A DNA stretch of 64,000 nt, taken from Mucidula mucida (lineage: Eukaryota > Basidiomycota > Agaricomycetes > Agaricales > Physalacriaceae). Each line of letters starts with the position of its first letter. The stretch's first letter is position 1. Made by a program: the position numbers and the translations under genes. A model generated the notes under the pieces. It searched no databases, was not told the DNA's origin, and was given only the letters and a program-made list of their open reading frames with translations. Shown here piece by piece: positions 10,960 through 23,700 of this stretch. The DNA lies in contig JADNYV010000029.1 in the NCBI GenBank assembly GCA_015501055.1, positions 186,001 through 250,000 of the forward strand. The letters are read 5' to 3'.

Positions 10960-11739
10960 TCAGTATCGAATTTCGACCGTGATTTTTTGACCCTTTATGC
11001 CCAATGGATGAGAAGTATCTTCTTCGACTCTGATCCTTACGGGTCCGTTCAACCTCGAAGGTGAAGGGTCTGGGTCAAAGACCAACGAGCACTCCTCGCC
11101 GCTGTCCATCTCGCTGCGTTTGACGCGTCCCTTCCTGGAATCGGTCAACACGGTGACAGAACGACATATATATTAGACATACCCTAGGTTGAAGCCTCCA
11201 GCACCTTGAATGGCAGAGGCCACCATCTTCGCACGACGAAAGTTGTTGATATTCTGATCGGACACGAGGGAATGGCATGCGAGCAGGTGTAATTTCTTGT
11301 TTTGCGTGAGCAAGTCATACAGCTCGTCCATGTGCTGCATCTCGCAAGGGGTTGCCAGGGGTAATGGATTTGACAGACGCGGCTGGTTGGAGGATTGTCA
11401 GCGAACTAGCTCATCCCCTAACGCTACAGAACGCACCTTCTTGGTAAGATCGAATTTGCCTGGCGGTTCGACGATGTACGAGGTGCTTGTATCTGTTTTT
11501 CGTTTCAAGGAGTTTTGATTCGCGTCCTGCAGGACATCGGCATTTCTTTCTGCTCTGCGCGCCTTTGCCCGGTTGAAAGCAGCGGTCCTTTTCGCTCTAC
11601 ATGGATCGCAGTTCTTCCATCTGTAGTTCTCGGGGAGGGCAACCTTGCAGACGGTGCAGCGAGTAACGGTTGGGGTGACCGGTTGACCTGCGTTGAGTAG
11701 GTCTGGCGCGTGAAGACTGGAACTCGAACTCAACGACAT
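10960..11739 (-). CDS. Small zinc-ribbon-like CxxC protein of unknown function
   Basis: Three exons (11437-11739, 11183-11382, 10960-11134) with introns of 54 and 48 nt give 225 residues. The N-terminus is Ser-rich. It is followed by a C-x-x-C ... C-x-x-C cluster (CTVC near residue 28 and CDPC near residue 44, with ENYRWKN between) and a basic Arg/Ala-rich helix, a layout I associate with small basidiomycete proteins of unknown role. The C-terminal 120 residues are globular with no motif I recognise. The four Cys probably bind one zinc ion and the basic helix could contact nucleic acid; both are inference. The splice model is supported because both introns have GT/AG ends and keep the frame open to the stop. 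Confidence 0.68.
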
Positions 11740-12034
11740 GGTGGTAAGTGGGAAAGAATTCTCTTTGCGGAAACGTTATGCAGTCACTTGTCACGTCATC
11801 TGATCGCGTCTTGACGCGTTTTGAACGCGTTCAGTTTACTGGTTGTACGCGCACTACATATCTTGTAGTTATGTCAAAGGTAGCCTATAGAGTAGAGCAG
11901 ACAGGGACCGAAGGGCAAATATCGCCTGAGTGCCCTAATGAAAAGTTGCCGCTACAAGTTTTAGATAACTTGTATCATTCAACTTTTCCAGATACTAAGG
12001 AACACAGTGAGAACATTACACAGTCTCCAATTCC

Positions 12035-13399
12035 TCACGACATTGGATCTGGGACAACAACATCAAAGCCTCTCGACCTCCACCAATTCTCCATCATCAA
12101 CAGACTATCCACCGCGTCCAACACAGTCCTCTCCCACGGAATATACGAGTCCTCCTCGAACCCGATCGTCCTCTCAATATACCCCCTATCGATATCAAGC
12201 GTAAACGATGGCCACCTCGGCGCAGTCTCTGGATAGCACAGACGATTTCTGAGCTCTGGCCGGTGCACATAGAGGATATGGATCGCTGTCGCATATGAGC
12301 ACTGCTCTGGGGACACGATGGGATACCGCTTTCGCGAGGGGCGCGATTCGAGGGCGAGGACGTGCGCGCGCGCAACGTCACGCACGTCGATGCTCCCGTT
12401 CTGTATTGGGTGAGGGTAGCATGTGTTGTGCGGTCGTAGAAGGGCGTGGAGGTATGAGTTGGTGGAAAGGCCTCTGTAGTCCAAATCAGGGAATAAGAGC
12501 TCATATCCAGGTGCGAAGGGTCCGAATGTGGTGCCAGGCGCGACTGTACGGTGTGTGTGTCATTGAATTAAGCATATCGGCATAAGCAGGAATCGTGATG
12601 CTTACGAAGAGAAATGTCGATGGGATTTCTCTGACTGAAATCGGCCAATACTTTGTCGGCAAGTTTTTTCTGTGCGATGTAGACGGCGATTGGATTGCCG
12701 CTGAGCGCTTCTTCCTTGGTTATCAGATTGTAGTCTAGCCAAACGTTCATCGAAAGTGCCACATGCATCGAAGGAAAAAACTCACCATCAACTCCCCATG
12801 GACCGCCGAATGGAAAGGAGAATATAGAGCTAGTGACGACCATGCGTTTAATACCCGCCCTTACAGCACTTCGCGCGATATGCAGAGCTCCTGTTGTAGC
12901 GATCTTCAGATGATGACCTGAGCCGGGGAAACGACGGTATAGGCGCATTACTCACCATCAAGGCCGTGGCAGCATCGACACGCCCAGGAGCAGGAGAAGC
13001 AGCATGGATGAGACCGTACACACCTAAAGTCTAAGAGTAAGATGCTTTCCAATCAGCATTACAGAACACTCACCTTCCAGGACACAAGAAAGATCGTCAC
13101 TACACAGGTCTGGTATATCCACGACAGAAAACCGAGACTCGTCATGATGTGCCAATAGCGCGTTTCGAAGAAGATTCGCTTTTGGGCCGCGAGCAGCACT
13201 ACGACCACCATTTAGCACCAATCCTCAGCACCATAGAACACATCAAGACTTGCGCTCTAACCGAATACCCCAGCTCCAGAAGATGAGTCACGATCTGGAA
13301 TCCAATGAACCCGGAACCTCCGGTGACCTAACACAGTAAGTGGTACAGCTCGAATCACGAGTACAGACTAAGACTCACAAAAACGACTTTCCCATCCAT
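12035..13399 (-). CDS. NAD(P)-dependent epimerase/dehydratase (extended SDR, DFR-like)
   Basis: Seven short exons joined by about 50-nt introns give a dihydroflavonol-reductase/aldehyde-reductase-like protein. The first exons supply MDGKVVF and then TGGSGFIG, the Rossmann dinucleotide-binding glycine motif. Later come VYGLIHAASP, VVTSS (catalytic Ser region) and YIAQK (YxxxK catalytic motif), then LAPGTTFGPF and the IDVRDVARAHVLAL block typical of the family. One intron (13199-13253) has a GCAAGT donor, a GC-AG intron. The substrate cannot be told from sequence; in fungi such enzymes reduce aldehydes and ketones in secondary metabolism or detoxification. No disabling change was seen. Confidence 0.8.
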
Positions 13400-14967
13400 C
13401 CTACTAAGTATGCTGACATCGCGCATTGGAAGGTATATATGTATACTTAGTGATGTGGGATTACAACGACCGGAAAACCCGACTAAAGGAATGACTGTAA
13501 CCGAAGGGAGCGTTAGTGAGCCATCGGACGAAGAATGACAAATAGAGGGCGATTATAAAGCGACGAGCCCGCTCAGCCCACGCGTTGGTGGGAGACTGTA
13601 CTCAGCCAGATCGAGGTATTCGCCGATAAGGATAAGAATGATGAGTGGGCCATCTCCCTCGTATGAAGACCGACTCTATTAGGAGAACTAGGTGTCCCAC
13701 AGACTGTCCGCCCCGACTCGCGTGTCCTGTATTACTGTACACGGCTTTTCGGGTACTCTGTAGATACCGTCATGTGAGCCAGCGATCTAGTCAAGCTAGT
13801 TGAGACGCCACGCTGAACGGGAAAGGACATGGGGGGACTTCTGTCGCGGAAGATTGGTGTCACTGTCAATGATGGAAAGGGGTGTCTGTTCATAAAATAA
13901 AGTCCTCCTCCGCCATTCAGTTGATTGTCAACGTCTTTGAGAATACATGAATTTGGACGCGTAACTCGCCTGAGTTTAACACCAACTCCTCCTAAAGCGC
14001 CGTCGTATATCCGTCCGGAAGCAACGGTACAAACAAAGCTAACGTTAGAAGCGCTTCCAAAGATGAGAGCTAGAAACTCGAGGTGCTTTGCTGGCAAAAG
14101 AGTAAGAGGGCACCGGGCAGAAAGTGGGCAGGTGAGATGTCGAAGCGTCCCAGAACAGTGTCCTTCCCCTCCACGGTCGATCCGCGGGCTCTGCAGTCAC
14201 TTCACTAAAGTACAGTCAACGAGCGCGATCGGGTGCGCAAACATTTAACTTGCCGAAGAACCTTTGTCGCTCACAGCTCCTTCGCCTTCGCGCTAGCACA
14301 GCGCGAAAAAGAGCAAGAGGAAGAATGGCGTTGAAGCATTTCGTCGGGCCCCAAACAGCCCGTTCTATGGCAGACAGATTTAAAAACATGCTCTGCTTCT
14401 TGTCCGTCGCCCGTAAAGCAAGACTTGGCTGGTGGCTAATTACAGCTTTGAGAGTCAACGTGACCATGCATCTACGTGATAATGTGAGGATCAACAGACA
14501 GCAAGGACACAGAAGAAGACAGACACGTAGGAAGACATCGCGAGTCGCGTCCGAGAATGGACGGAGAGCGCCGACTGTGTTACATAACCTGTCTTGTGTG
14601 GCGCACGATTCCGCCAACTTCGCGTTCTCATCCGGTTTATAGCCATGCAACGGTATTGATGATGGCCGTTTTCGCACACTGCATACTATCAATTTACTCT
14701 TATAATCAGGCTAAGTACTGGAAAACTTGATACACTAGGGAACGAGCGGTTGAACAGGATGACAAAACGATACGACAAAGATAATGTAACATGGAGACAA
14801 GCTGATAATGATGGCAGGGAGGGTATATACGTATTAAAAGTTCATCGTTCGTGTGCGATTGATGATCGTTATCCACGGAAAACAGAGGGAAAGTAGGAAT
14901 AGATCATGACAGAATAGGAATAGGAAAAATATCATGTCTCTCATGTCAAGATAGCGGCGCGCACCGA
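13400..14967. other. Intergenic, no supported gene
   Basis: About 1.57 kb. Open frames on both strands up to 158 codons have no recognisable domain, overlap one another and lack a convincing exon structure. The 3' end of the channel gene lies at the right edge. Confidence 0.5.
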
Positions 14968-17947
14968 CTACTCCTCCCTCACCAAATCGGGCGGCGGCCC
15001 CGAAATGTCCACCTTCCCCTTCTCGTTCATCTCCGCATCGACTAAGCTCACTGTGACACCCGCTTCATGACACTCCTTCGCCTCCGACTTCGATAACAAC
15101 CCAGCTGACCCTTGCGCAAGCGGCAGCCATACAATCCTCTGTGGCCGGGAGGCAGCAGGATGTGCGAACCCATACTCCGCCTCCTTCTTCTGCCGCTCCG
15201 CCATAGGCTCGGCATAGAGAAAGTCAAGCTCCTTTGCTTGTCCCTTCCTACTAGACGAGTAGCTCTGGCCATCGCCTTGCTCTTGAGACTTCTCCGACCG
15301 TCGATCAGCCATCTCCACTGAGTCTCCAGAACCATGCGATGGACGTAATTTTGTCTGCGAGTGGTTCGTCTCTGAGCGACGCGGCAGGTCATCGTCGCTT
15401 TCAGTCTGCGCTGCGACCATTTTGTCGACTAGACTTAGCGGTAGTGCGCTGATCAGTGGATGATACGAGTTGTTGATCAACATGTGATAGAACGCCTACA
15501 GTGGACATTAGAATAGATCAATACGGAAGGCGCAGAATTCAACCCACAGTAAAGACTATAAGAACCACCATGAGTGCACCTTCGGGTACACAAGCCGCCT
15601 TTGCGTTTTCATCCCGGACGAGGAAAAACAGGGCGCATAGACAGACCTACAAAAGCTCCGTTAGCATATGTCAATATGTGAGAAGCGACCTTACTTGTTG
15701 AACATATAGACCCACGAATATGTGTTGGATCGCTTTGGGGAAGAAGAGCCCTCCCGTGTCCGTCGGCTGTTGATATTGCCAAAGGAAGAGATATTTGTAT
15801 AACATGTAGAACGCAAAGAACGTCGCACACGCAAGACCGTTGATGATTGGGGCAATAATCATGTATCCAAGCGCTGCAAAGCTGCGTTAGATATGCATAC
15901 CGAGGCGGCTGAAGTTCGACTGACCGATAACCACAAGAAGAGAGATACCAGGGAAGGTTGTACCCCAAGTGACATTGCGAGCAACATATTTGATTCCCCA
16001 GACGCTTCGAGGCGTGCTTCCCAATATGAAGAGCTTGACATAGTAGATGACGAGGGCGACAATTTGAAGGAATCCTCCGGCCGTTCCGGACAAACCTTGT
16101 AAGATCATGTAGCTAGACAACAATCAGAGTCGGCGAAGTAGTAAGCTCCGATGAACGCACGTCAAGAAGAAGGTCGAAGAGGTCGGAAGATTCTGCGCCA
16201 ACAATGTAGGAATCGAGGTTGGGTTGTTGATAAGACCATTCAGCGACGCGACGATTCCAGCCGACAATGTCACAATGAGGAAGGAGTGCTAAAATTGCGA
16301 CTGAGAAATGACGCTCATACTCAAATTGACTTGACGTACGACAACTTGGAAGATGAAGTAACGCGTCATCAAACTGAGTTCCAAACCCGAGTGCTGCGGA
16401 ATGCCTTCGAACTTAGCCAGCAACCGCAACACAATGGGGAGAAGCATCATGAGGACCGCCAAGGCAACAGGGGGGAGGATACCCTTGACATCAATGTCAA
16501 TCAAGAGGTGAACACAAAGTAATACGGCCGTCTTACCGCGATGATACCGAGAACGACCTTCGGTAATGTGCAGATCCAGGCCAACCAACTTGCGGTTGTA
16601 CATAATGTGTACACATTAGAGACGATACCGACAAATGACACGGGTATGGCCCAGAAGATGATAAGGGCGGCCGTGGCTGCGTATGAGATAACAATGCGAA
16701 CCTGCCAAACAATGTGAGACAAACGCACGGGAGACAACCGAAACTAACCTTCTTCTCGTACGGGTTCATTCCAAGGTTCGACCATATCACATCTTCTGGA
16801 CTAATCTCGATGTGGCGTCCAGTCATCCTGTACGGCTCGTGGTGTAGAAGAACCTGCTTGCCGAGGTGCGCGGCAAGCTGATTGTGGAACATAATGAATG
16901 CGCTGTTGAGGGGCGGATACGTCGGGTCCGAAAGATCCTCAATCTTCGCCCGTCCCTCATCGAGAAGTCTTGTGGTCTCCCTAATTTCCGTCCGCGCCCA
17001 GTCAATGGTGTCGACCTTTTCGCCGAACAAACCAAGGAAACCGAGTTTGTGTGTCGGTCGCTTGTCACGGGGGATAGCACCAGCCGCCTCTTCGGAAGAA
17101 TTGTCTTTGTCCAACTTGCTGGCGATAGAGAGGAGTTTCGTCTCAGCCCCCTCCAGCTTATTGCAAGCGGCGAGGCGACGCTCATAGATGTCGGGAAGCT
17201 CTTTGAGGTCTCGATTGATAAAGACGCGTTTCACGCCGCCGGGAAGCTCGCCAAAAAGAGTCGCAAGAGCTTCTTTAGTGAGGTACTTTGCAGGAATGCC
17301 GGTGACGAGAAGGGTGTTGGCCTGGACCGACTTTGAATGAACGGGGTTTATGAGGTGTTGCTGGCGTTTGATGATGAAGTTGGCCATCTCCACCTTGATA
17401 TTGTAGAAAATCCAAGCTGCCAGGCAACGTCAGTATGAGGAATTTCGTGGTGGATGAGAAGACGCGCCTGTGAAGAACCAAACCAAGATAATATGGGCTG
17501 CATATCGAACAGTCTGGTCGGGAGCGACGTTTCCAAAGACGAGCTTATCTAGGCCCTTGTTATCACCAACCTGCGTGTTGACGCTCGTGATGGGAAGGAG
17601 GACAGCCCAGGATATGATCCATATGGGAAGAAGAATTTTCGTCATCATTCGCAAGAAACGGACGAAGAAATATGCGTCCATTCCGTTGGCCTTGATGATA
17701 TCATTGTAGTCTGCCTTGAAGACGGCAATGGGCCATAGAAAAATAGAACTAGAGAGTGGCTGAATGCGCTTGGAAGGCGCGGGACATATGTACGGGGTTC
17801 ATAGATGGCCTTGAAATAAGGGCGTAGAAGGGTAAAAAGCGCGAGCTCAGCGCCAAAGACAATGGCGTTGAAGACGAGGGCAGTTAGGAAGGTGGCAGTC
17901 GACGCCGTCGTCGAGTTGGCGATGTCGGATGAGTCGCCGGACGACAT
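14968..17947 (-). CDS. CSC1/OSCA (TMEM63)-type osmosensitive cation channel
   Basis: A multi-exon gene for a large polytopic membrane protein. The first exon gives a short luminal N-terminus and TM0 (ATFLTALVFNAIVFGAELALF). It is followed by MDAYFFVRFLRMM, the cytosolic domain with NTLLVTGIP and YERRLAACNKLE, PPLNSAFIMFHNQLAAH and PEDVIWSNLGMNPYEK, then the hydrophobic DUF221/RSN1_7TM core and a hydrophilic C-terminal tail. The family comprises calcium-permeable channels gated by osmotic or membrane stress. Two oddities: an apparent one-base frame break near 17775-17785, between EPRTYVP and the downstream PSKRIQPLSSS segment, and an intron at 17417-17467 that seems to use a GC donor. If the frame break is real the gene is dead; otherwise it is an assembly slip. 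Confidence 0.85.
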
Positions 17948-18726
17948 GGTGGTAGGAAGAGGGAATGAGCGTGTTGGGAAAAGTACGATTTTATGTATTT
18001 GATCATCGACGGAACTCCAAAAATACGATCTCTACGTCATCTGTCTCTTCGTGCCCCTTGTCTGATGGCTTCCGAATGCTATAGCTTCTACCTTCCCACT
18101 TTATCGTCTGGCTGCACTGTGTAGCCTAGATGCTACCTTAGGAGAATTGTTGACATCCCGCATCCCCGCCCAATATACGATTAGTCTTCGCAAGCTAGCA
18201 CGGATCAAATTGACACGGAAGCATGTACACGCGGAACGAAGCGCGCTACACGATTTACTACTAGTAATACTACTAGTAAAGGCGGGCTAGTACTTCGTAA
18301 GGTTCTCCTCGGATCTCAACTAATTTCGACGCTCCAAGAAGCTACTATCTATCAGAATTGAACGCGTCATGACGAGACTGACATCAGAACTGTCAAGGCA
18401 CCCAATAAATGGAGATATCATCATTCCTATGTTGGCGACTTGACATTGAGGAGTCCTTGACACTGAGGAGCACCGATTAATGAATGCGATCTAAACCAAA
18501 CTTGACGTCGACCTCACCTCTAGCCGCCTACAATAGCACACACCACCAGTTCCCGGCGCGTGTCCGGTAGCAGGGTCAGAATTCCCGACGTCAAGGAGCA
18601 TAGTCAATGTTTGAACAGCTCTTAAACGTAGGCCGACGTGCAGGGAGGCCTTCGGGATAACCGTCCGCCGACGACTGGACCATTCAGGCAGCACATAACG
18701 GCCGAAATCGACATCATACTGCACAG
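17948..18726. other. Intergenic, promoter side of the channel gene
   Basis: About 780 bp with no gene. A short near-palindromic run around CTACTAGTAATACTACTAG is present at about 18259-18279. Confidence 0.55.
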
Positions 18727-18734
18727 CGCGATTG

Positions 18735-19050
18735 CACCAACACTTCCCACCTAACCCACCTAATTAGGTGGTGTGCACACCCCCGGGTGACCACCTAATT
18801 AGGTGGGTTAAGTCGTTATTTACCCTTAGCGTATTTTCGAGTATAGCTATGGACTTGTAGCTTGCTCAATGTAGCCTTGAGGACTGCTAGCCGTCACTAC
18901 TGCGTGATCGGCGTGTCATCACTGCTCCGCCCATCAAACCGACGCTGCTCCCGTCAATTTGTCGCTATTGTGATCGACAATTGTGTCGGCATGGCCGACC
19001 GTCATCCCGCCACTCTCGTTGCTGCCCGCACACACAATAAAAATTAAAAC
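18735..19050 (+). repeat. Left terminal inverted arm
   Basis: The arm starts CACCAACACTTCCCACC, followed by the perfect palindrome CCCACCTAATTAGGTGGG split by an extra stretch of about 38 bp (with TGTGCACA and CCCGGG), so half-palindromes occur twice. The rest pairs with 20440-20735. Confidence 0.8.
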
Positions 19051-20439
19051 TTGTCATTTGTTTGTAAGTTTGCCACGTCTTGTTACCAACAATGTATATA
19101 TTTCTTCTACTAGTACTATGCCGTGTATTCATGGGTACTCTATGGTGGATGCTTGCAAGCTGTAGTATATTAGCACTCATATTGCAGCACATAGCTCTAC
19201 GGAACACTGAAGATAGTAAGTGATACCTTCAGAGTCGTTCGAGTGAGAGGCATCTGTTATTTGAGTGGGAGAAAGCGCGTGTTGGTGAAGTCATTAGGCG
19301 CAGACAACATGTTGAATCGAGATGGGGTGATGGTGAAGGTGAGGAGAGTGCCATCACAAAAGGCGTATTGTTGTCTGCTGTCAGCGTGGTGCTGCAGTTG
19401 AGTTGGAAGCATCTACAGACTTGCAGCAAGCACTGACAACACCGTGAGCAGGCAAACTGAGACACTCACTAGATACCGGTATTCCTGTCCCCACAGGCCG
19501 TTCTTGTTACTATGCTGTGGTTGGAAGACTCATGGATTGTGGTGGGGAAGACCAAAATGCTGCTTAATCGCTGTCTCGGATGTCCGGATCGAGATGCCGG
19601 GTTCCAACACATAGTGTGGGATTGCCCTCTACAACAATGACTACAATGTACTTATTATATGAGCATCGGAAATATATCCTATAGACTGTTACCATCCATC
19701 AGAAGAAGAAACAAGTCAATCCAGTAAGTACACACAAAGATATACCTGTATATCATAATTGTTGGCTCATTGTTGACCTCAACAATGGTGATAGTTTAAA
19801 CACACCAAAGTAAGGTCGTCAGTTGTCTTGTATTTCATATAAGTAGTGTATGCTGCAAAAATGGCTTCTACTAGTACAAGCTGGAAGTCAGGAGTTTTGG
19901 TTGTACTAGAGCATGTATGAGACAATCCTTAAGTATGTTTAACAGATCATCATTGAACATTCATCATTCATACTCAAATTTTCCTTCATATTGTTGAATA
20001 TGTCCATAATTATAACTATGTCTATAGAGACTCATTCTCTATAATTCTCTACCTTTCGCACCATAGATGACATTGTGAAGTTTAAGCATTGGCCAGTACC
20101 GCGTCTGACTAGTACTACATGATCAATAATCATCTTTCTTCCGCTACCACCAACACGCCTTTACAAGCGCCTGCTGTACCTCTGCTCCTCCCTCCAGGAC
20201 TGTCATTCTCTCCACTTGTCATGCAACAGCATCTATCCCCACTGCAGTATGCACTGCAAAGATAGAGCTGATATGCCTTGTCAGCTGGTGGGATGTGTGC
20301 ACACGCTGGGAACACACCAATATTCTGCCAACCAACAGCAAGGATGAGGATGGACTATCAGTGGACTTAGAATAGACTTAGTTATGGCGGCGCATGCAAT
20401 AGAGCAGGCACAACAAAACCTTAATTGCATCTCAATTTA

Positions 20440-20735
20440 TTATAATTTCTTTGCCAAATAAATTTTCAAGGCAAATAAGTGGCGAAACAATGGGGGCGGC
20501 ATTGGGACAATAAGCATAAGAATTGATTGCATGCCGATCACGCAATAGCAATAAAAGCAGCGTTGGTTTGATAAGCGGAGCAGTGATGCCACGCCAATCA
20601 TGCAGTAGTAACAGCTAGCAGTCCTCAAGGCTACATTGAGCAAGCTATAAGTCCATTGCTATACTCAAAAATATGCTAAGGGTAAATAATAACTTAACCC
20701 ACCTAATTAGGTGGGTTAGGTGGGAAGTGTTGGTG
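20440..20735 (-). repeat. Right terminal inverted arm
   Basis: The reverse complement matches the left arm, with one uninterrupted copy of the palindrome CCCACCTAATTAGGTGGG. Differences from the left arm are mostly left CpG to right TpG/CpA. Confidence 0.8.
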
Positions 20736-20743
20736 CGCGATTG

Positions 20744-23700
20744 ACACAATTACCTGGCGAAATTCAAAGAGGCCCAGTTGTTCCCTGCTTCAACGTGCTG
20801 AGAGCTTCAGGGTTTCTAATGGTGAGAAAGCATCCAACATTCTTAACCAATTGGCTGCCAGGTTTGTGTTGGTAACTATGGGTGTCCTTGTTGGACAAAA
20901 ATCCCAGCACATGCTGAGAGCCGTGAATGACATGAATTTTCTCTGAGTGTAAAGTTTCTGTGCATGAATGTAATGTGTATACATTACCAGATCAAAAACA
21001 TCTTGGTGTAATGTGACTTCCTTGTATGCAAGTGCCAACCACACTCTAACATAAGCAATATCTTCATTGACATCTGACATAGGTATCTGACCAGTGGACA
21101 AGACTCATGTGCAAGTGTGTGACCAACATAGACATGATTGATCATGAACGCATTCACATTCACGGCTGTCACATTCACTGCCACAATTGTCACATTTACG
21201 ATTAAGTTCAATGTTAATTATGATCAGCCATGACTGAACACAACTACCCATAGCAGTCTCCACTGACAGTACAGGCCGGGAGTGAACCTGGCATGTGGAC
21301 ATGGATGCATCCGCAGATTGGCTTACCCATGTTATCCATTATGTGATCTGTGTGAACACATCTTTGTTTAATATAAGGTCTTGTTTGTCCACCAGGTATA
21401 TATACAAGGCTCTCTTGGTTTTCTTATTCCTAACATTGCCTATCATCCCTTAAGTTTGGGAGGAGTGGGGTTCAATCTCTACTGAACTTTTAACAGTGTG
21501 ACTGGTGCTCTCTTTCTACTATATTGGTGTGTCTTATCCAATTCCTCCCACTTTATTCTCTATTCCCCATTGCTTGCCACCATTAAAGTCCAACAAAATT
21601 TCATGTAGTCCTACAGTTTAAGCCTACCTACTATGTACTACTCTTTAGGCAATGCCACTGTCCCACAGCGCTTCAACGGCTGATACAGTGACATAACACA
21701 GTTATATTATGTGTGTATAGTCTGCTTCTGACATGCACAGAAGCAGCCTAGCACCCAGAAACACACATTGTGGTCCACTAATTTCTTTTGTTGGATATCT
21801 ACGGGGTAGTATTGCTAGAAATTAGGGAGGATGATTACTTTGGTGGATTTGTTAGAGAGAAGGGATGAGGATCCAGGAGCGAAGAGGGTGCCAGGCCAAA
21901 CTGGTTATTCTTATTATGTTGGTATACACTGTAGGCACTACAACAGCAGGATCTGCACAGGTTAACCTGTATCTGCACCCGCTACAAGTTATAATCCGCT
22001 AATAGAACTAGAAATAGTAGAACTGTCCAAAATATAGAGCAATATCCTTCCTGCTCTTGACCATAATTGATATCTTAGCTGTCAACAGTGGGCCTTGCCC
22101 TTAAGCAAGTAAAAAACATAAAATATTATTTTAAAAATATCATCTTTACACAACAAGGCTTCTCCCTAGAAATTTGGTATAAGATCTTCCTATATGCACA
22201 TTACATAAACTCCGTCAGATGGGACAGAATGTTTGATTGGTCCTTTTACACGATTTAGCAGCTTATTTAAGTGTGTCGAACCTGGCGACTACTGCATTCT
22301 CTCTTAATTTGTGCTGGTTGTATATTGTGCTGGAAATTTTATTAACACTCAAGTTGGCCAAGGACTGAAAAGCACGTAGACCTGCTGTTGTTTGTTCTTA
22401 AGCGCTCTCATCAGCATCTCCTTAATATTATCCTATCCAGCAATACATCAAGCATCTTTCTTTACCAAATTGTATGCAAGAGACAGTGTTTGCAGAATGC
22501 TATTAATGGTGGTCAGTGCAGCTGATGGACTACTAAGTCAAGTTGAATTTGCTGTATGCACCTTTTGGGGATATGGACTATAGCCCTGTCATGTTATTGG
22601 CTTTCAAAAATTGTCCACGTCTGGTTAAGGTAAGTAGTCCTTACCAAAGTCAATCCTCATAAGGTTAAGCTTTTAGTGCAATAGATCACATGTTTATATT
22701 TGTTAAACTGTTTTTTGTAATGATGTGTTAATAATTTTGAAGTCTATCTACAATTAATCAGCCAGTATCTATTGCTTGTAGTCATACTTTGTGTGAATTT
22801 TACAAACTACATGCATGGCTTGTTTCTACAATCCTAATGACACTTCTATACACGTGCAACCTAAGCGCCACATATCCTATCTCTTGTTCTTCCCCGTTTG
22901 AAAGTAGTGGCTCTGGACAAGAAACTCAGCACTCTCAATTTAATGCACTCTATTCCTTTCATTTCCTCATCCAATGTTTGAATTGCCCAAGCAATCTTGT
23001 TAACCTCTGAATTATCATGTGTTGTTAGCTCTACATCGCTCTGATCCTCATCTATAAGGAACAGAAGGTGTTTTAGCCCGCCACCAACCCCCAAGCAATT
23101 GCGCGGGGCTGGCCAATGTGCCAATATGTTTGAGAGGGTGAGGAAGAATGTATATGTGAGGAAAGAGATGGCAAAAGGAGACAGTACAATGAAAGTCATA
23201 TAACAATGTGGCTTTGGATGCAAGCTTAGATATTAGATAACAATAATAAATTAAAAGACTAAACATGCACTATTTGGGTTTAGATATGTCCACAACATTC
23301 AGCCATACTCTTTGCTGCATAAGCACATTTAGCGCCTATGTTTATATAGTGGCATCACCACAAAAACAAGCCCATGGTTCATGCACAGAAAAAGTAGTTT
23401 ATAATTAATGCTGCCTTTTTTATGAGGCGGCATTGACACAGAGGCAAATACCTGAACACATTCTAGAGCGTATACAAGGGTGCAGCACCCGGTGCAAAGC
23501 CAAACCGGTCTAGAAAAGCGCAAGACAAGAGATAAAGCAAGTTTGAAGGTCTTCGAGTGTTTTCTGAGTCTCACAAGCATGGCGCCAATGTTAGGCTGTG
23601 ATAGTAAGTGATTAAAAGATCTTATTACAGCCAGTAGATTGTTATCCAGAAACTACCAGATGTTTGCCAAAGCCGCACCCAGACCAAGTAATCTGGACCT

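Larger units (their letters stand above)
18727..20743. mobile_element. Non-autonomous DNA transposon, 2,001 bp, 8-bp target duplication
   Basis: The element spans 18735-20735. It is flanked by the exact 8-bp direct repeat CGCGATTG (18727-18734 and 20736-20743). Its termini are inverted repeats starting CACCAACACTTCCC that stay alignable for about 300 bp into each end. The interior (about 19050-20440) has no transposase coding capacity. An 8-bp duplication points to the hAT superfamily, but the terminal sequence is not one I recognise, so the family assignment is inference. Confidence 0.85.

Noticed and set aside
11748..12236. 162-codon + strand frame overlapping the SDR 3' end
   Set aside because: Antisense to the last SDR exon, which has clear family motifs.
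13732..14692. Open frames of 107-158 codons between the SDR and the channel gene
   Set aside because: They overlap on opposite strands, have no domain and no plausible splice structure; best explained by chance in GC-balanced DNA.
21440..21480. GGGGTTCAATC, another tRNA-like word in the AT-rich block
   Set aside because: No acceptor stem or A-box at the right distance.
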